From Gonatopus flavifemur (Eukaryota; Arthropoda; Insecta; Hymenoptera; Dryinidae): 64,000 bases of DNA. Below are positions 21,748 to 33,262 of the stretch, piece after piece. Location of the stretch: contig JAFFJZ010000016.1 of assembly GCA_018340375.1 (NCBI GenBank), forward strand, positions 1,743,372-1,807,371. The letters run 5' to 3'. The notes beneath the pieces are model-generated. The model had not been told where the DNA came from and did no database searches. It was given only the letters and a program-made list of their open reading frames with translations. Both the position numbers and the translations under genes were made by a program. How positions within the stretch are numbered: position 1 is the stretch's first letter; each line of letters opens with the position of its first letter.

Positions 21748-21897
21748 ACCAACCCACTCACCGTAATCAGCGACCTGAAAAACCCTCAGAGCACTATAGC
21801 GTTTTTCGTGTTTTTTCTTATATCAAATGTTGACCTGTGTTATCATGCCCCGTTCAAAAGTTATGGAGGTGTTTCCAAACTTTTGCGCCACCCTGTA

Positions 21898-22250
21898 TAT
21901 AGATCTGGATTTCAACATGGCGAATCAAGAATATTATACCATTCATAATTTCAAACGTATTCATTGATGTATTTTCACTTCGATCAAGATTTAATTGTGT
22001 GAGATGAAAGAAGAAATTTATGCTGAACTTATGAGGACTCGTTTTCTCATTACTTGTCTCCCCTTACCTTTCCCTTATATAGTGTCATGAATATTTTTTG
22101 TTAAACGATAACTTTAGGATGCAAACATCGTATCATTCCTGTTCGAGGCATCTCTGTGTTCGATATAAGAATCTCTCTCTCAATATACATTTTTTATTCG
22201 TTTATTGATCTATCATTTATTCATCTATTACTTATTTATGTATTCATTCA
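21898..22250. other. No gene seen
   Basis: AT-rich flank between the composite transposon and the microsatellite. I see nothing in it. Confidence 0.5.
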
Positions 22251-22317
22251 TTGATTGTATTTATTTATCATCATTATTATTATGATCATTATCATTATCA
22301 TTATCATTATTATCATC

Positions 22318-22373
<56 letters not shown>

Positions 22374-22374
22374 C
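22251..22374. repeat. (ATTATC)n microsatellite, 5' flank of LINE
   Basis: Runs of ATTATC, ATT and ATC units up to the first LINE base at 22375. The same repeat resumes at 26338, after the LINE poly-A. ORFs in it are artefacts. Confidence 0.95.
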
Positions 22375-22608
22375 GGTCACGTGAGAGTGGGCTGGATCAA
22401 GAACTGCTTCCGGTGCGGTGCAGAGGACCACAAGGCAGCGGGATGTAAGAAGGAGCCCAACTGCTACCTCTGCACTGCGGCGGGGAAGCCTGGAACCCAC
22501 TTAGCAGGTTCCGGCAAGTGCGACGCTTTCCGCAGGGCCCTCGCCCAGGCGGAAGGCAGCGACAACAAAAATGGCGGTGATTCTGCAGTGCAACCTCAAC
22601 AGAAGTAG
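22375..22608 (+). pseudogene. LINE ORF1, C-terminal end only
   Basis: Nucleic-acid-binding ORF1 product, truncated at its N-terminus by the insertion event. The frame GHVRVGWIKN leads into a CCHC knuckle CFRCGAEDHKAAGC (C-x2-C-x4-H-x4-C) and a second Cys/His cluster CYLCTAAGKPGTH..C, then ends at TAG 22606-22608. It overlaps the ORF2 ATG (22571) by 38 bases in a different frame, a layout seen in R1-type elements. With most of the protein missing it is a remnant. Confidence 0.85.
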
Positions 22609-25576
22609 GGTGGCCCATGACCTCCTGGCCCAGATCTGCCTCGAGAAGAGAGCAGACCTCGCCCTGATCAGCGAACAGTATCGCGACAGGGAAGGGCCAG
22701 GATGGTTCTCCGACGCCCTCGGCACGGTGGCAATATGGATCCCGGATATGCGGCGCAATCCCGTGGCAGCCCATGGTTCCGGTAGTGGCTTTGTGTGGGT
22801 GAGGTGCAGAGACGTAACATACTTCAGCTGCTACCTCACCCCAAATGAAAATATACGAGATTTTGAGGCCAAACTTGAAGGCCTCGAGGACACTGTCCGG
22901 GACATGGAGGGACACAAAATAGTGGCTGGAGACTTCAACGCAAAGTCTCTCGAGTGGGGCGAAGCCAGGCCAGATTCCCGGGGTGGACGAGTCATGGATA
23001 TGGTATCCAGACTCCAACTTGCAGTGTTGAACACCGGTTCAACGTCCACCTTCCGGAGGCCTGGCTATAGACAAACGATTTCGGACATCTCCTTCGCGAC
23101 GGGAGATCTGGTGTCACGCGTCAGGGACTGGAGGGTGATCGAGGACTATACAGCCAGCGATCACCAATACATCACGTTCACCGTGCGTGATGTAGCTCCA
23201 GCCCGAGCGGCACGACACGACCAGATGCCCAGATGGAACGTCGCGAAGATGCGCCCCGAGACTTTCTCCGGCCTTAACGCGCGGACAAGTCGCCGTTGAC
23301 GGGATCCCCCAAGTGCCGCCATCCTCCGAGCACGCGGAAATGGTGGTCGATGTGGTCATGCGCCACATCCAACGCGCCTGTCGGGACGGAGTGCCGAGGC
23401 GTCGGAGAAGAGAGAATAGACGACCCGTTTACTGGTGGACGGATGAGATCGCGGAGTTGAGGAGCGAGAGTCTCAGACGCAGACGTATCGCTCAGCGCTC
23501 AAGACTCCGCGATCGAAGCGACGCAGCCCCCAAAGTCACCGCCTATCAAGCGGCAAGAAAGAGGTTACGCCGGGCCATCACGGAGAGCAAGCACCGCTGC
23601 TGGAAGGCGCTCGGAGAGGATCTCAACGAGGATCCTTGGGGATTAGGGTACAAGATAGTGCTCCGCAAACTGGGTACGTACAACAACTGTGCCCCCAGAG
23701 ACGCGGAGACCGTCAAGAACATCGTTGACACCCTATTCCCCCAACACCCGAAGCGCCCACGCCGTCCTTCAACATCTGAAGTCCCGGAGATCCCTCCCTT
23801 CACAGGGGCGGAGTTAGCGAGCGCCGCTCGCTCGCTCAAAAACAAGAAAGCTCCGGGTCCGGACGGTTTACCAGCAGAGGTGCTGAAGGCAGTTGCGCAG
23901 AGTCATCCAAGGCTCTTGCTCGACATGTATAACGCCAGCTTGCGTGCAGGGATTTTCCCTGCCCGCTGGAAACTAGCGAGACTGGCTTTGGTGAGCAAGG
24001 GCAAGGGGCCAGCAGACGACCCGTCATCTTACAGGCCCCTGTGCATGCTGGATACTGCCGGCAAGCTCCTGGAGAAGCTCCTGAGACCTCGCCTCACGCG
24101 GCCATCAAAATCGCTGGAGACCTCTCCGAGAAGCAGTTTGGCTTCCGGAGAGGGAGGTCGACGATACACGCGATCCAGGAGGTTGCCGAGGCTGCCAGGG
24201 GCACGGAGCGGGGGAATCACTACTCCCGCCCCGTCTGTCTGCTGGTCACGTTGGATGTGCGCAACGCCTTCAACTCGGTCAGGTGGAGCGACGCCGTGAG
24301 CGCGCTGGAGCGGGATTTTCAAGTACCCGAATACCTCATTCGGGTACTAGACGACTACTTGAGATCCCGCTCAATAAGATACGAGACCGAGGATGGCCCG
24401 GTTGTAAAAGAGTTGACCTCTGGTGCTGCTCAAGGCTCCATACTGGGTCCCGACATTTGGAACGCCACGTACGACGGGATCCTTCGTATGGAGCTGCCGA
24501 AGGGGGCTTTTCTGGTGGGGTATGCGGATGACGTTGGCGCCGTCATCAATGCTAGAACTGTGGATGAGGCGCAGATGCTGCTCAACCAGACCATGCGTCG
24601 CGTCCGCTCCTGGATGGACGACCACGGCTTGCAGCTGGCATTGGCGAAGACCGAGATCGTGCTACTCACGAAAAAGCATATCCCGCTCATCAGGGATATA
24701 CAGGTAGGAGAGGCGACGGTCCAGACGAAGGCATCGGTAAAGTACCTGGGGGTGTGCCTAGACTCCAGGCTCACCTTCTGGGAGGAGATAAGGAGGAGAG
24801 CGGACAAGGCGGCTGGAGTAACCACGTTGTTGAGCAGGGTCATGGCCAATATTGGCGGCCCCCGACCCTCAAGAAGAAGGTTACTCCTACGAACCGCCGA
24901 GTCCATCATGCTCTACGGTGCCGAAGTCTGGGCTGACGCGCTGCGGTACGAAAAATACCGAAAGCGCATGGCCGCAGTGCAGCGGAGAGGGGCCCTCCGC
25001 ATCGCCTGCTCCTACCGCACGGTCTCGGAGCCAGCAGCGTTGGTCGTCGCGGGGGTCATTCCGATCGACCTCCTCGCCCAGGAGCGGAAGTTCGTCCACC
25101 ACGGCGCTTCCGCCGTAGGAAAAGAAGAAGCGAGGCGCAAAGCAAGAGATGTGTCCATGCGCGCCTGGCAAGAACGGTGGGAAGGGGAGTCGCGAGCCAG
25201 GTGGACGGCGAGGTTGATCCCTAGCCTCGAACCCTGGCTCAGCCGTCAGCATGGGGAAGTTAATTACTTCATCACCCAACTGCTGGCGGCGCACGGCCTG
25301 TTCCAAGCTTACCTACACAAAATGGGTAAAGTGGCGGAACCAGACTGTGCTTTCTGCGACTCCCAACGAGATGACGCCCTCCACACGTTTTTTGAATGTG
25401 AAGAGTGGAGGGTGGAAAGGAGACGTCTCGAAGAGACATACGGCTGCGTGACCCCAGAGAACATCGTTGGGGTCATGCTGCTAGGCCAGGACGCATGGAC
25501 CGATGTCGCCCGCTTCGTGGAGTCAGTCCTGCGACGGAAGAAGAGGGCTCTCGTCGGGAGGGCCCTGAATGAATGA
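22571..25576 (+). pseudogene. LINE ORF2 (endonuclease + reverse transcriptase), two frameshifts
   Basis: Would nick the target and copy LINE RNA there. Order: APE endonuclease (LQCNLNRSRVA; ALISEQYRD; VAGDFNAKSLEWG; SDHQYITF), linker, reverse transcriptase (KKAPGPDGLPAEVLK; FGFRRGRSTIHAI; LLVTLDVRNAFNSVRW; AAQGSILGPDIWN; VGYADDVGAVI with the catalytic YADD; VKYLGVCLD), then a C-terminal CAFCDSQRDDALHTFFEC knuckle. Frame changes of one base near 23270-23290 (after FSGLN) and near 24098-24103 (after RPRLT) break it; each downstream part is otherwise open to TGA 25574-25576. Catalytic residues are preserved, so decay is recent. The long minus ORF at 22397-23017 is the antisense shadow. Confidence 0.92.
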
Positions 25577-26316
25577 AAGAGACGGGCCAATTTAATGGGG
25601 ACGTTATTTATTCACGTGTTGACTCACTTATTTATTTATTTATTTATTTATTCATTCATTCATTCACCTATTTATTTTCTTTTAATTACATCCGGCGACG
25701 AACCTAGTGTGTCTCTTTTTCAACTTTCATGACTCCACCATCTGTGACATCACCTGTGATACCACCGCTAGGGTCGAGACTTTCAACCAATTTTATTTAT
25801 ACACAGCTTTTATTTATTTATACACCACTTTTATCTTTACATTGCTTTTATTTATACATCGTTTTTACTCATACATTGTTTTTTAGTTATACACCGATTT
25901 TATCTTTACAACGTTTTTATTTGCTGACCAGATTTATTTATGTATTTATCCTATTTTATTATTGACTACACCTTTTTCTTTGTGTTCTGTGACGTCCTTG
26001 TTGTATTTCATCTGTCCTTCGTATGTATTCATGACAAAGACGAACGGTCTCGAGCAGAGTCCAGGATAAGGAGAGGGCCTCACAACAACAGAGGCCCCAT
26101 AGGAGGCAGAAGGGCCAGGTGAAAACGGCCCGTAGGCCAGGGCATCCCCCCCGAAGTAATGTGATAAACAGTTCCGGGGGGAATCAATGCCTGTGAAGAG
26201 GGGGTTTTAGTGGGTAGACTGCGATAGGCAACAACCATCGTCAGCCACTGCAGGAGTCCCACACACCGGAGAGCAACTCAGCTCCCTGATGGTGCGTAAC
26301 GCATTTCCCCCTCTAC
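25577..26316 (+). other. 3' UTR of the R1-clade LINE
   Basis: Non-coding 3' part, with ATTTATTT/ATTCATTC simple repeats (25625-25670) and TTTTATTTATACA-like repeats (25800-25950). A GC-richer final 250 bp leads into the poly-A. Confidence 0.75.
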
Positions 26317-26337
26317 AAAAAAAAAAAAAAAAAAAAA

Positions 26338-26389
26338 TTATCATTATCATTTCCATTATCATTATCATTATCATTATCATTATCATCCA
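26338..26389. repeat. (ATTATC)n microsatellite, 3' flank of LINE
   Basis: TTATCATTATC then (ATTATC)n with one variant (ATTTCC). It resumes the repeat left at 22374, marking the LINE as an insertion into it. Confidence 0.92.
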
Positions 26390-28532
26390 ACTTTCATGAT
26401 GATCTCTCCTCCTTCAATCTGTCGAGCCACTATGGCTACGCACTGGAAGAGTGAGTGGAGGGGTTCCCCCAGAGTGATTGACTTATAATCGGAATTCCGA
26501 CCAATATTTAGTCCCAAAACCTGGATAGTATCCGCATGAAATCGAATGAAGAATCACCGCAAAATCCCTATATGCGCCTACATACACCTGGATAGAGTCC
26601 TGAGTGTATCCGGGTTCCATCGAGGATTCCGACCGATATTTGGTACTCAAACCCGGATAGTATCATAATCAAACCGGATGACGAATCACCGCTAAAGGGG
26701 AAGACAGTGTTAAGTGAACTTTTCCCCGGAGGGGTGTAATTCATACAAATGCAAAGTTAATAATGATACGTTGCATACCTGATATTGCACCTTGCCGTGA
26801 ACTTCGAATTTCCCAATGATTTCTGGAAGTGAAAAAAGAATTGTAAACCGCGAACAAATTTCACTATTTCATTCTTCAGCTTTCAGAAATCATTTGCAAA
26901 TTCGAAGTTTGTGGCAAATCGCATTTCCAAGTATGCAATGTATCATTATTCACTTTGAATTTGTATTGATTACATCCATCCGGAAAAAAGCCCGCGCAGG
27001 ATTTGAATTCCTCTCTTCCCCACCTGTTTATGCTCGGTCCCCTTGAATTGATGATATTCAATAGGATTTCAATAGGTATTGATAGGCGTTTGGCGTTGTG
27101 AAGCTTGCAATGAATTGAATTATTTGATGGGTCTGAATCTTTCAACCTAAGTGGAATCGTCAGGAAATTCAGAAAGAACACTTCAATATCTATCAGTATA
27201 CTTATGGAATAACCCTGTTTCATCATACATTCTCGCACATCCATCGAAATTCCTGTACTGATAACAATTAGGCATTGACACTCTCCATGGAATCATGGAG
27301 GAGGAAAATCATGATTGTGCTGAGATCACAAAAAATTCGGATCATCCAAATTCGCAGTTGTGCTTCATTTTCGAGCCAGAATTTTAATGTTAGATGCAAC
27401 CGAACTCATCTTTTTAGGAAAATTTCTGCCCTATGTGGTTGGAAAAATCTTTCTGAACGTGTCTAAAAATTTGATGTCCCAGACGAATCCAGAGGAATTT
27501 AGAAATATTCAGCGTGATTCAAACAGATTCAGCAAAACTCAGAGATATATAATTCGGGGAAAATTATGCTCCGAATGCTTGAAAGGCATTCGGAGACATT
27601 CAGAACGAGTCAGGAGAATTCGCAGACAAGGGAATTGGGTGAAATTTTCGGTTCAGAATTTCAGAGGAATTCACGGAGTTTGAGGAAAATTCTGGGATGG
27701 ATGAATTAGGGGAAATTGGATGTTGAATTTTTCGAAGAGATTCAGACGAATTCAGGAGAAGCTGTGAAATTTACTTTCCAAAATGTTTAGACTGAGATTC
27801 CATTATTCAGCCAGTCAGGAGTTAGCTTGTCAAAATCTCAAGTGGAAATCACAGTCTTCTAGAGGGATAGTCTAAGGTTTGGGATTGTAAACCAGCGACA
27901 ACTTCAATTACAAAGTCAATTTTTCACTCCAAAACAGTAGGAGTTCACTCAAACTGACTGAAACTCTCACCCGGACCGGATAAGCTGACTTCTAATTCTG
28001 AGACCTATTGGAGTGTACGTGTGATTCTTCGACAGGGTATGATTTATGCACGTAAGAATCATACACGCATTAATTTTACACGAAAAATACAATCCAAAAG
28101 TATTGACACTGATAATTTTTGTCTAACACATAATATCCCATGCAATGATTATTTCTGCACTCCAAATTGATTGATATAGGGACTGTACACGAAATATTTC
28201 ACAAGCTTGGAAAATGTAATCAACAAAAATTGTACACATATTGTTTATGCACGCTTACAAAATAAAATCAATTAGTGTATAATTATTGTACTCTCAATCT
28301 GATTCATACTAAAGTGTGATTCATTCATTGTACATATTTATTGTACACATTTATTGTATACATAAAAAAAGGAAAGAGTTTTTGCCAATGAAACTTATAC
28401 CACGTTCCAGTGATGATTCGATAGTGGTCCCATATGAGTTGCACCCCAATCGGTTGAAACCTGTGAAAAATATTGTTTCCGCGATTCGCGTTATTTGATA
28501 ACATTCTGAAAGCGTGCCTTCCCTATGTCAGT
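26390..28532. other. No supported gene
   Basis: AT-rich. ORFs at 26816-27046, 26876-27244 and 27275-27683 show no domain, overlap on opposite strands and lack a plausible exon context. 27470-27780 is rich in AATTCAG/GAATT short motifs. Two near-repeats of the ACCCGGATAGTAT type occur at about 26519 and 26645. Confidence 0.45.
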
Positions 28533-28640
28533 GGAGCTTTCCGAAGTGTGTGACCCGGGGTGTCAGGGGCGTGGAATGAACCAATAAGAATCCGTAGTTG
28601 ACGCCCCAGACGCCCCGGGTCAAACACTTCGGAAAGCTCT
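28533..28640. repeat. 108-bp palindrome (small MITE)
   Basis: GGAGCTTTCCGAAGTGTGTG and its inverse border a core with GACCCGGGG/CCCCGGGTC and GGGGCGT/ACGCCCC. GC-rich arms stand out from the flanks. Confidence 0.7.
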
Positions 28641-28878
28641 AGTATCATCCGAATGCCATGGTACTCTAAGCATATTCAATTGACGAGGTGTTAGTTGTAC
28701 GATCTAGATCTCTGGCAAATCGGAATTGAGAGAAGGACAAGGCGAGCACGAAGCTTCAAAACGAAATTTCGTTAATACCGCTATCATGCGGATATCTTTC
28801 GTTCCTATCAGTCGACCATCATCAAATATTCACCACAGTTCCATGCAGTCTCAATAATGTTCCCATATAAGTTTGAAC

Positions 28879-29126
28879 CAGTGGTCTCAGATTGGACTTG
28901 CAAACGTTACGCGCACAGATGCAACTGTATGTCAGTGTGAAAAAAGAGAGGGTATGGTTGCGCGCGCAACCCAGCATGCTTTCTCTTTTGCTCTCCAGTC
29001 AACTATCAGATGAACAATGGAGAAAGCATGCTAGGTTGCGCGCGCAACCATACCCTTTCTTTTTATACATCGACGTAAAGTTGCATCTGTGTGCGTAACG
29101 TTTGCGAGTCCAATCTGAGACCACTG
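28879..29126. mobile_element. hAT MITE with perfect 8-bp target duplication
   Basis: GTTTGAAC directly flanks both ends (28871-28878, 29127-29134). Exact TIRs start CAGTGGTCTCAGATTGGACT; arms of about 115 bp include GGTTGCGCGCGCAACC-like and AGCATGCT motifs. CAGTGG ends with 8-bp duplication are typical of hAT. The ORFs in it on both strands are arm artefacts. Confidence 0.93.
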
Positions 29127-29134
29127 GTTTGAAC

Positions 29135-29825
29135 CTGACCCTTACAGAACAACGGGAGGAGGAAAGGGAACAGAAAATGGTGATTCTGCGATCGGGCGTC
29201 TCTTCGCTTCCTGTTATCTGATCACAATGAAATTTATACCACGGTTGGATCATGGTTCCATAGTGGCCCCATATCAGTTCCATCTCAATCCGTACAGAAA
29301 TGTGGAAAGAGAGTTTTTAGCAATCTGCGGTGTTTGAAGATATTCTTCTCCAACACAAACGAGGAAGCCATGTCTCAATTGTCAGAGTTTTTTTCCTGTC
29401 CGAAGTTTAAAATTCCTTCAGAGAACATGTTAGTGAATTCAAATGACTCATGCCATGAAATTCTAATTCGTAAGAACACTTCAACAAGAGAAATTATGAA
29501 AAAGAACAATTGGATTAGTAAGGGAAATAAGATAAAGGTAAGTAAATATAACCATTGCATCAGAAGAGAATACGAAGGAGTTTTTATTTATTACATCGAA
29601 TAAGAAGTGCGTCAATCCTTGTGTTCATTTGAAAAGGACAATATAACATTAATTATTGAAAAGGATAACAAGTATTGGTTTATTATCCGCCACCATTATC
29701 CAGCCAGGTCCCAATGATTATTATGATTCTAATATCCGGCCAGATATATTATCCGGAGTCAGCACCGGATAGCCAGATGCGGTATCCGGTAACCGGAACA
29801 TCGCTTAATTGAGAAACAATTATTT
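29135..29825. other. No further gene
   Basis: A plus-strand ORF at 29334-29603 and its antisense partner show no recognisable domain. ATCCGG occurs several times at 29730-29790, just 3' of the minus-strand gene end. Nothing else. Confidence 0.4.
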
Positions 29826-30314
29826 TTATCCAACATCAGATTCATTCCCTTCTTCATTTTCCCTCTCGGATGGCACTTGTTTATTGATGTTCGCATCAAT
29901 TCCCGCATTACCTCCAAGTAATGCTGCTTGTTCTTGGACTCCGTCAACGAACGGCAGCTGATTCTCAACAATGCCTAAGTCACATCAATGTTTCAAATTA
30001 ATTTATTTTTTACACTGACTTCAATTTTCGCTCAACCTAATTTATTATATGATGATTACTACATACCAGCTTGAACATTTTCTTCAGCTTTGAGCGCAGG
30101 TAGTTCTCGAAAGTGAACATCGGTCTCGGCTGGTGGTTCGGTAGCACGTTCATGTCAGTGATGCAAAACCGGAATCGTAAAATTCGGGAGATATGGTAGC
30201 GAAAAATCGGGAGATGGCGTGAAATAATCGGTAGCATCATTTCCAAAAAAAAAAAATAAAAGCGGCAGAATAATTGATTTTTGAACAATAACTTCTAAGA
30301 ACTCTTTTAGAATA

Positions 30315-30466
30315 CACGGAGTTCTCAAAAAGTCTCAAAAAGAATCTGATTCAGCAGGCATTTGCGGGTTCCGTTAAAATTCTCAAAGAAGTCTCATAGA
30401 ATTTAAAGAGAACTCCTAAATGTCCGACGAATCGGATTCTTTTTGAGACTCTCTGGGAACTCTATG
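30315..30466. repeat. Imperfect palindrome
   Basis: AGTCTCAAAAAGAATCTGAT and its inverse ATCGGATTCTTTTTGAGACT form the arms. The left end, TACACGGAG, resembles the TA-type MITEs here, but the right terminus is not clear. Confidence 0.5.
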
Positions 30467-30769
30467 AATTCTAAGAAAGTTCTTAACGAGTTCTTTCTTC
30501 AGAATTCATTTGGGATTCTTGTGTGCTATCTTGGCAGGAGGGTGGTTTTGAATTGACAATAACAGTTCGGGATATATACAACCCTGATGGGTCATCGAAC
30601 CAATTTGGGACATCCGAATTTTGTCCAAAATGTGTCCAAAATGTCCACAACTGTCCATTCTTTGTCCAAAACGGTCCACGCGTGGTCCAAAATCAGTCCG
30701 GAATGTCTGTGGGTGTCCATTTGTTTCAAATTTCGGACCAATGTCGAATCATCTGTTCATCACTTGTCC

Positions 30770-30914
30770 AATAGCTAAGTTGGTTGAGTGGTGTCCCAAG
30801 TTACCCCAACTTGCTCCAAGTATTTTGGATTCGTTATTTCCAATTATAGGAACGAAATGATTGGTTTGTTACAAGTTAGAGCAACCCAGAACACGTAGAA
30901 CGAACGAACCTAAT
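30770..30914. repeat. Dispersed 145-bp repeat, copy 1
   Basis: An inverted copy at about four-fifths identity lies at 45059-45203. Both carry CTCCAAGTATTTTGGATTC and ACGTAGAACGAACGAACCTA. Family unknown. Confidence 0.7.
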
Positions 30915-31030
30915 GAGTGTCCATAGACGTACAGGTGGCGTGTCCAAAACGTGTCCAAAATTTTCCGTGACTTCAGACATAATTGATAACTTGTTCGTGG
31001 CTCGTCCTCAGAGGTCCATGATGGTCCGAA

Positions 31031-31700
31031 GTTGTCCAAATATGTCCATAGTAACGATGCGGGATTTTTAATTGTATCCCGGAGTTGTCTCCGTGTGTCC
31101 ATAATAGGAATGATCCTCCCTCGTTCTCAGTTGATCCAAAGTTGTCCAAATATGTCCATAGTCGCGATGTGGAATTTTCAAATGTGCCCCGAAGTTTTCT
31201 ACATCTGTGCAGAACAGAAATAATCCTATCTCGTCCGTACCCGGTACAAAGTTGTCCAAATTTGTCCACAGCAACGATGCAAGATTTTCAATTGTGTCCC
31301 GGAGTTGTCCAGATTTATCCACAACAGAAACGATCCTCTTCCCTCAGCACTCGGTCCGAAGTTGTCCAAATCTGTCCATAGTAACGATGTAGGATTTTGA
31401 ATCGTGTCTCGGAGTTGTCCAGATTTGTCCACGACAGAAATGACCCTTTTTCCTCAGCACTTGGTCCAAATTTGTCCATAGTCACGATAGGGAATTTTCA
31501 ATTGTATCCCAGAGTTGTCTACATTTGTCCAGAACAGAGATAATCCTTCCTCGTCCGTGCTCGGTCCAAAGTTGTCCAAATTTGTCCATAGTGAGGATGC
31601 GGGGTTGTGAACCGTATCCCCGAGTTGTCTACATGTGTCCATAATAGAAATTATGCTTCTTCGTCCTTAGTCGGTCCAAAGTTGTCCATAGTCACGATAG
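31031..31700. repeat. 110-bp tandem array, about six units
   Basis: The phase marker GTTGTCCAAA recurs at 31031, 31141, 31251, 31361 and 31571, with a shortened unit at about 31461 and a last start at 31681. Units differ by 15-25% by eye. Several frames stay open over it (for example LWTYLDNFG on the minus strand), but 110 is not a multiple of 3 and the frames rotate, so these are not genes. Confidence 0.9.
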
Positions 31701-32171
31701 GCAATTCTCCGGCTCTGGGACATCTCTGGACACATGTGGACAATTTCCTGGAATCACGAATACGCTGGAGGACACAATGGGATGGGTACTGGACATACCA
31801 CGAATCAGTTTGGACACAGTCAGACCAGTTTTGGACAGTGTAGAATCGTCTAGGACATTCTTGGACCGCCCTGGACAGAGGAGGACGAATGTGGATGAGC
31901 CGCGGACTCAATTCATGCATGTTGTCGGACTGATCAGGGCAACTGATGGACATGATATCTCGAGAGGTGGTCCGAAATTTGAAACAACCGGACCAATTTT
32001 CTTGGTCCCAATCTTATCCAAAACACGTCCCACAGCACACATTTTCTCATGTCCAGAACTTGTCCAACGAACCCATCAAGGAATTTACTGATCAGTAGTA
32101 GAACCTCGGTATCTCCACTCAACCATTTCCCGAAATCACTTATTCTCATTCAATATATCCGGAAAATTAGT

Positions 32172-33262
32172 GAAGAGTTCTGGCTGGCCAGGGGAGTTAG
32201 GCAAGGGTGTCCGCTTAGTCCAGACTTATTCAACATTTTTATAGGGGATTTAGAAGAAGAATTGGCTAAAGGATTGTAAGGAGGAATGGGATTAGGAAAT
32301 ATAAGAGTAAGAACAATGGTGTACGCAGATGATATAGTGGTACTAGCAGAAAATGAAGAGCAGATGAAAGGAGTGATGGGGGTCCTGAGGAGATATTTTG
32401 ATAGGAAAAGGATCCAGGTGAATATAAAGAAAACTAAGATAATAAGATTTAGGAAAGGTGGAGGAAGAAGTAAGAGAATAGAATGGAAATGGGGGAAAGA
32501 AAATAAAGAGGAAGTGAAGGAAATTAGATATTTGGGATACGTGTTACAGAAAAATGGTGGGCAAAGATGCACATATTAAAGAGAGGGTTAGGAAAGCATC
32601 AGAAGTAATGAGGCAAGTTTGGGGAATAGGAAAAAGGAAATCTGTTGGGGACTGGGGGAAAAAAATGTGGCTCTTTGATTGTTTGCTGGGAACAGTTGCA
32701 AGTTCCGGGGCAGAAATATGGGGATGGAAAGAGAGAGGAAATTATTCTTCGAAGAAAAAGAGGATTTTCAGAAATAGAAGTAGAAAGGCGAAGAGAAAGG
32801 GGTAACGGAGTATATCAAGAAGTAGAGGAAAGAGATAAGCAAATACAAACTCAGGAAAACTGGGGTAAGATCTTACAATCTAAGTACAATAGGTGGTATA
32901 GAGAGATATGGACAATAGGCAGACCAAGGTATCCAACAGAAAGGGGTAAAGGAGAGAAAAAGAAATCAAGAATAGCGAGATTTAGATCAGGGAATGAAAT
33001 GAGAGAAGGGAGGTATTGGGAGGATGAGGAAAAAAGAAAATGTCGGGTATGTGGATGGGAATTGGAATCATGGGATCACGTTTTGGAAAGATGTAGGAGA
33101 GGAATAGGGGCGAAAGGGAATAGTTTACAGGAAGAGGTGAGGAGAATATTAGACGAAGATGGGACAGGAGAGGTATGGATAAAGGACTTAGAAAAGGTCA
33201 GAGGGGAAATTAATAATGAGGAAAGGTTGGGAGAGGGGAAAGAGGCGGAGGGGGCGGAATGA
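32172..33262 (+). pseudogene. LINE RT C-terminal half, frameshifted
   Basis: Begins in the RT domain with WLARGVRQGCPLSPDLFNIF, then MVYADDIVVLAENEEQ (catalytic Asp pair) and IRYLGYVLQKNGG; later a Cys/His knuckle CRVCGWELESWDHVLERC near the end. Stops or shifts occur at TAA 32277-32279, near 32555-32570 (after KNGG) and near 32725-32740 (after GWKER). The purine-rich coding strand (Lys/Glu/Arg/Gly) resembles LINEs common in ants and wasps; the clade is not resolved. It ends at TGA 33260-33262. The part before the RT is missing. Confidence 0.85.

Larger units (their letters stand above)
16621..21895 (+). mobile_element. TA-flanked composite of DD41D Tc1/mariner elements
   Basis: Outer ends CAGGGTGGCGCAAAAGTCTG and its near-perfect inverse (one mismatch over about 35 bp), flanked by TA (16619-16620, 21896-21897). 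Inside are an inverted-repeat transposase unit (16753-18847), the ORF at 19201-20910, a further piece of the DD41D terminal repeat (about 20938-20975), and a tandem array. Sequence inside the right end resembles the inner repeat rather than the outer left one, so two related elements probably recombined or inserted into each other. Confidence 0.75.
22375..26337 (+). mobile_element. R1-clade LINE, 5'-truncated, inserted in (ATTATC)n
   Basis: Non-LTR retrotransposon of 3963 bp. It starts within ORF1, continues through ORF2 (APE endonuclease, reverse transcriptase, C-terminal Cys/His knuckle), a 740-bp 3' UTR and a 21-base poly-A (26317-26337). ATTATC repeats border it on both sides. GC content of the ORFs is far above the surroundings, consistent with a recent arrival. 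Clade call is from the two-ORF layout, the ORF1 CCHC knuckles and the endonuclease/RT motifs. Confidence 0.88.
28384..29310. repeat. Diverged copies of an ~85-bp segment
   Basis: ATGAAACTTATACCACGTTC (28388 on) and ATGAAATTTATACCACGGTT (29228 on) begin two copies, each followed by a GATAGTGGTCCCATAT-like stretch. A third, weaker copy lies at about 28830-28875, where the hAT MITE inserted. Meaning unknown. Confidence 0.5.
30590..32060. repeat. GTCC-rich foldback-like region
   Basis: TTTCAAATTTCGGACC (about 30724) has its inverse near 31970 (GGTCCGAAATTTGAAA). The trinucleotide core GTCC is very frequent on the plus strand to about 31685, then replaced by GGAC from about 31710 to 31960, then GTCC returns. 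The 110-bp array sits inside. The layout recalls Foldback-type elements, whose arms contain tandem repeats. Confidence 0.5.

Noticed and set aside
22251..22500. ORF of Ile or Asp/Asn runs
   Set aside because: Translation of the (ATTATC)n repeat.
22397..23017. 206-codon minus-strand ORF
   Set aside because: Exact antisense of LINE ORF1/ORF2, with GC-rich composition keeping the opposite strand open.
27275..27683. Two overlapping ORFs of 63 and 107 codons
   Set aside because: No domain, no splice context, rich in repeated AATTCAG motifs.
31031..31700. CRISPR array
   Set aside because: Units are contiguous 110-bp repeats without unique spacers, in a eukaryotic repeat context.
30523..31953. 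Overlapping ORFs of 60-104 codons on both strands
   Set aside because: They are read-through of the 110-bp tandem array and GTCC-rich flanks; frames rotate because 110 is not a multiple of 3.
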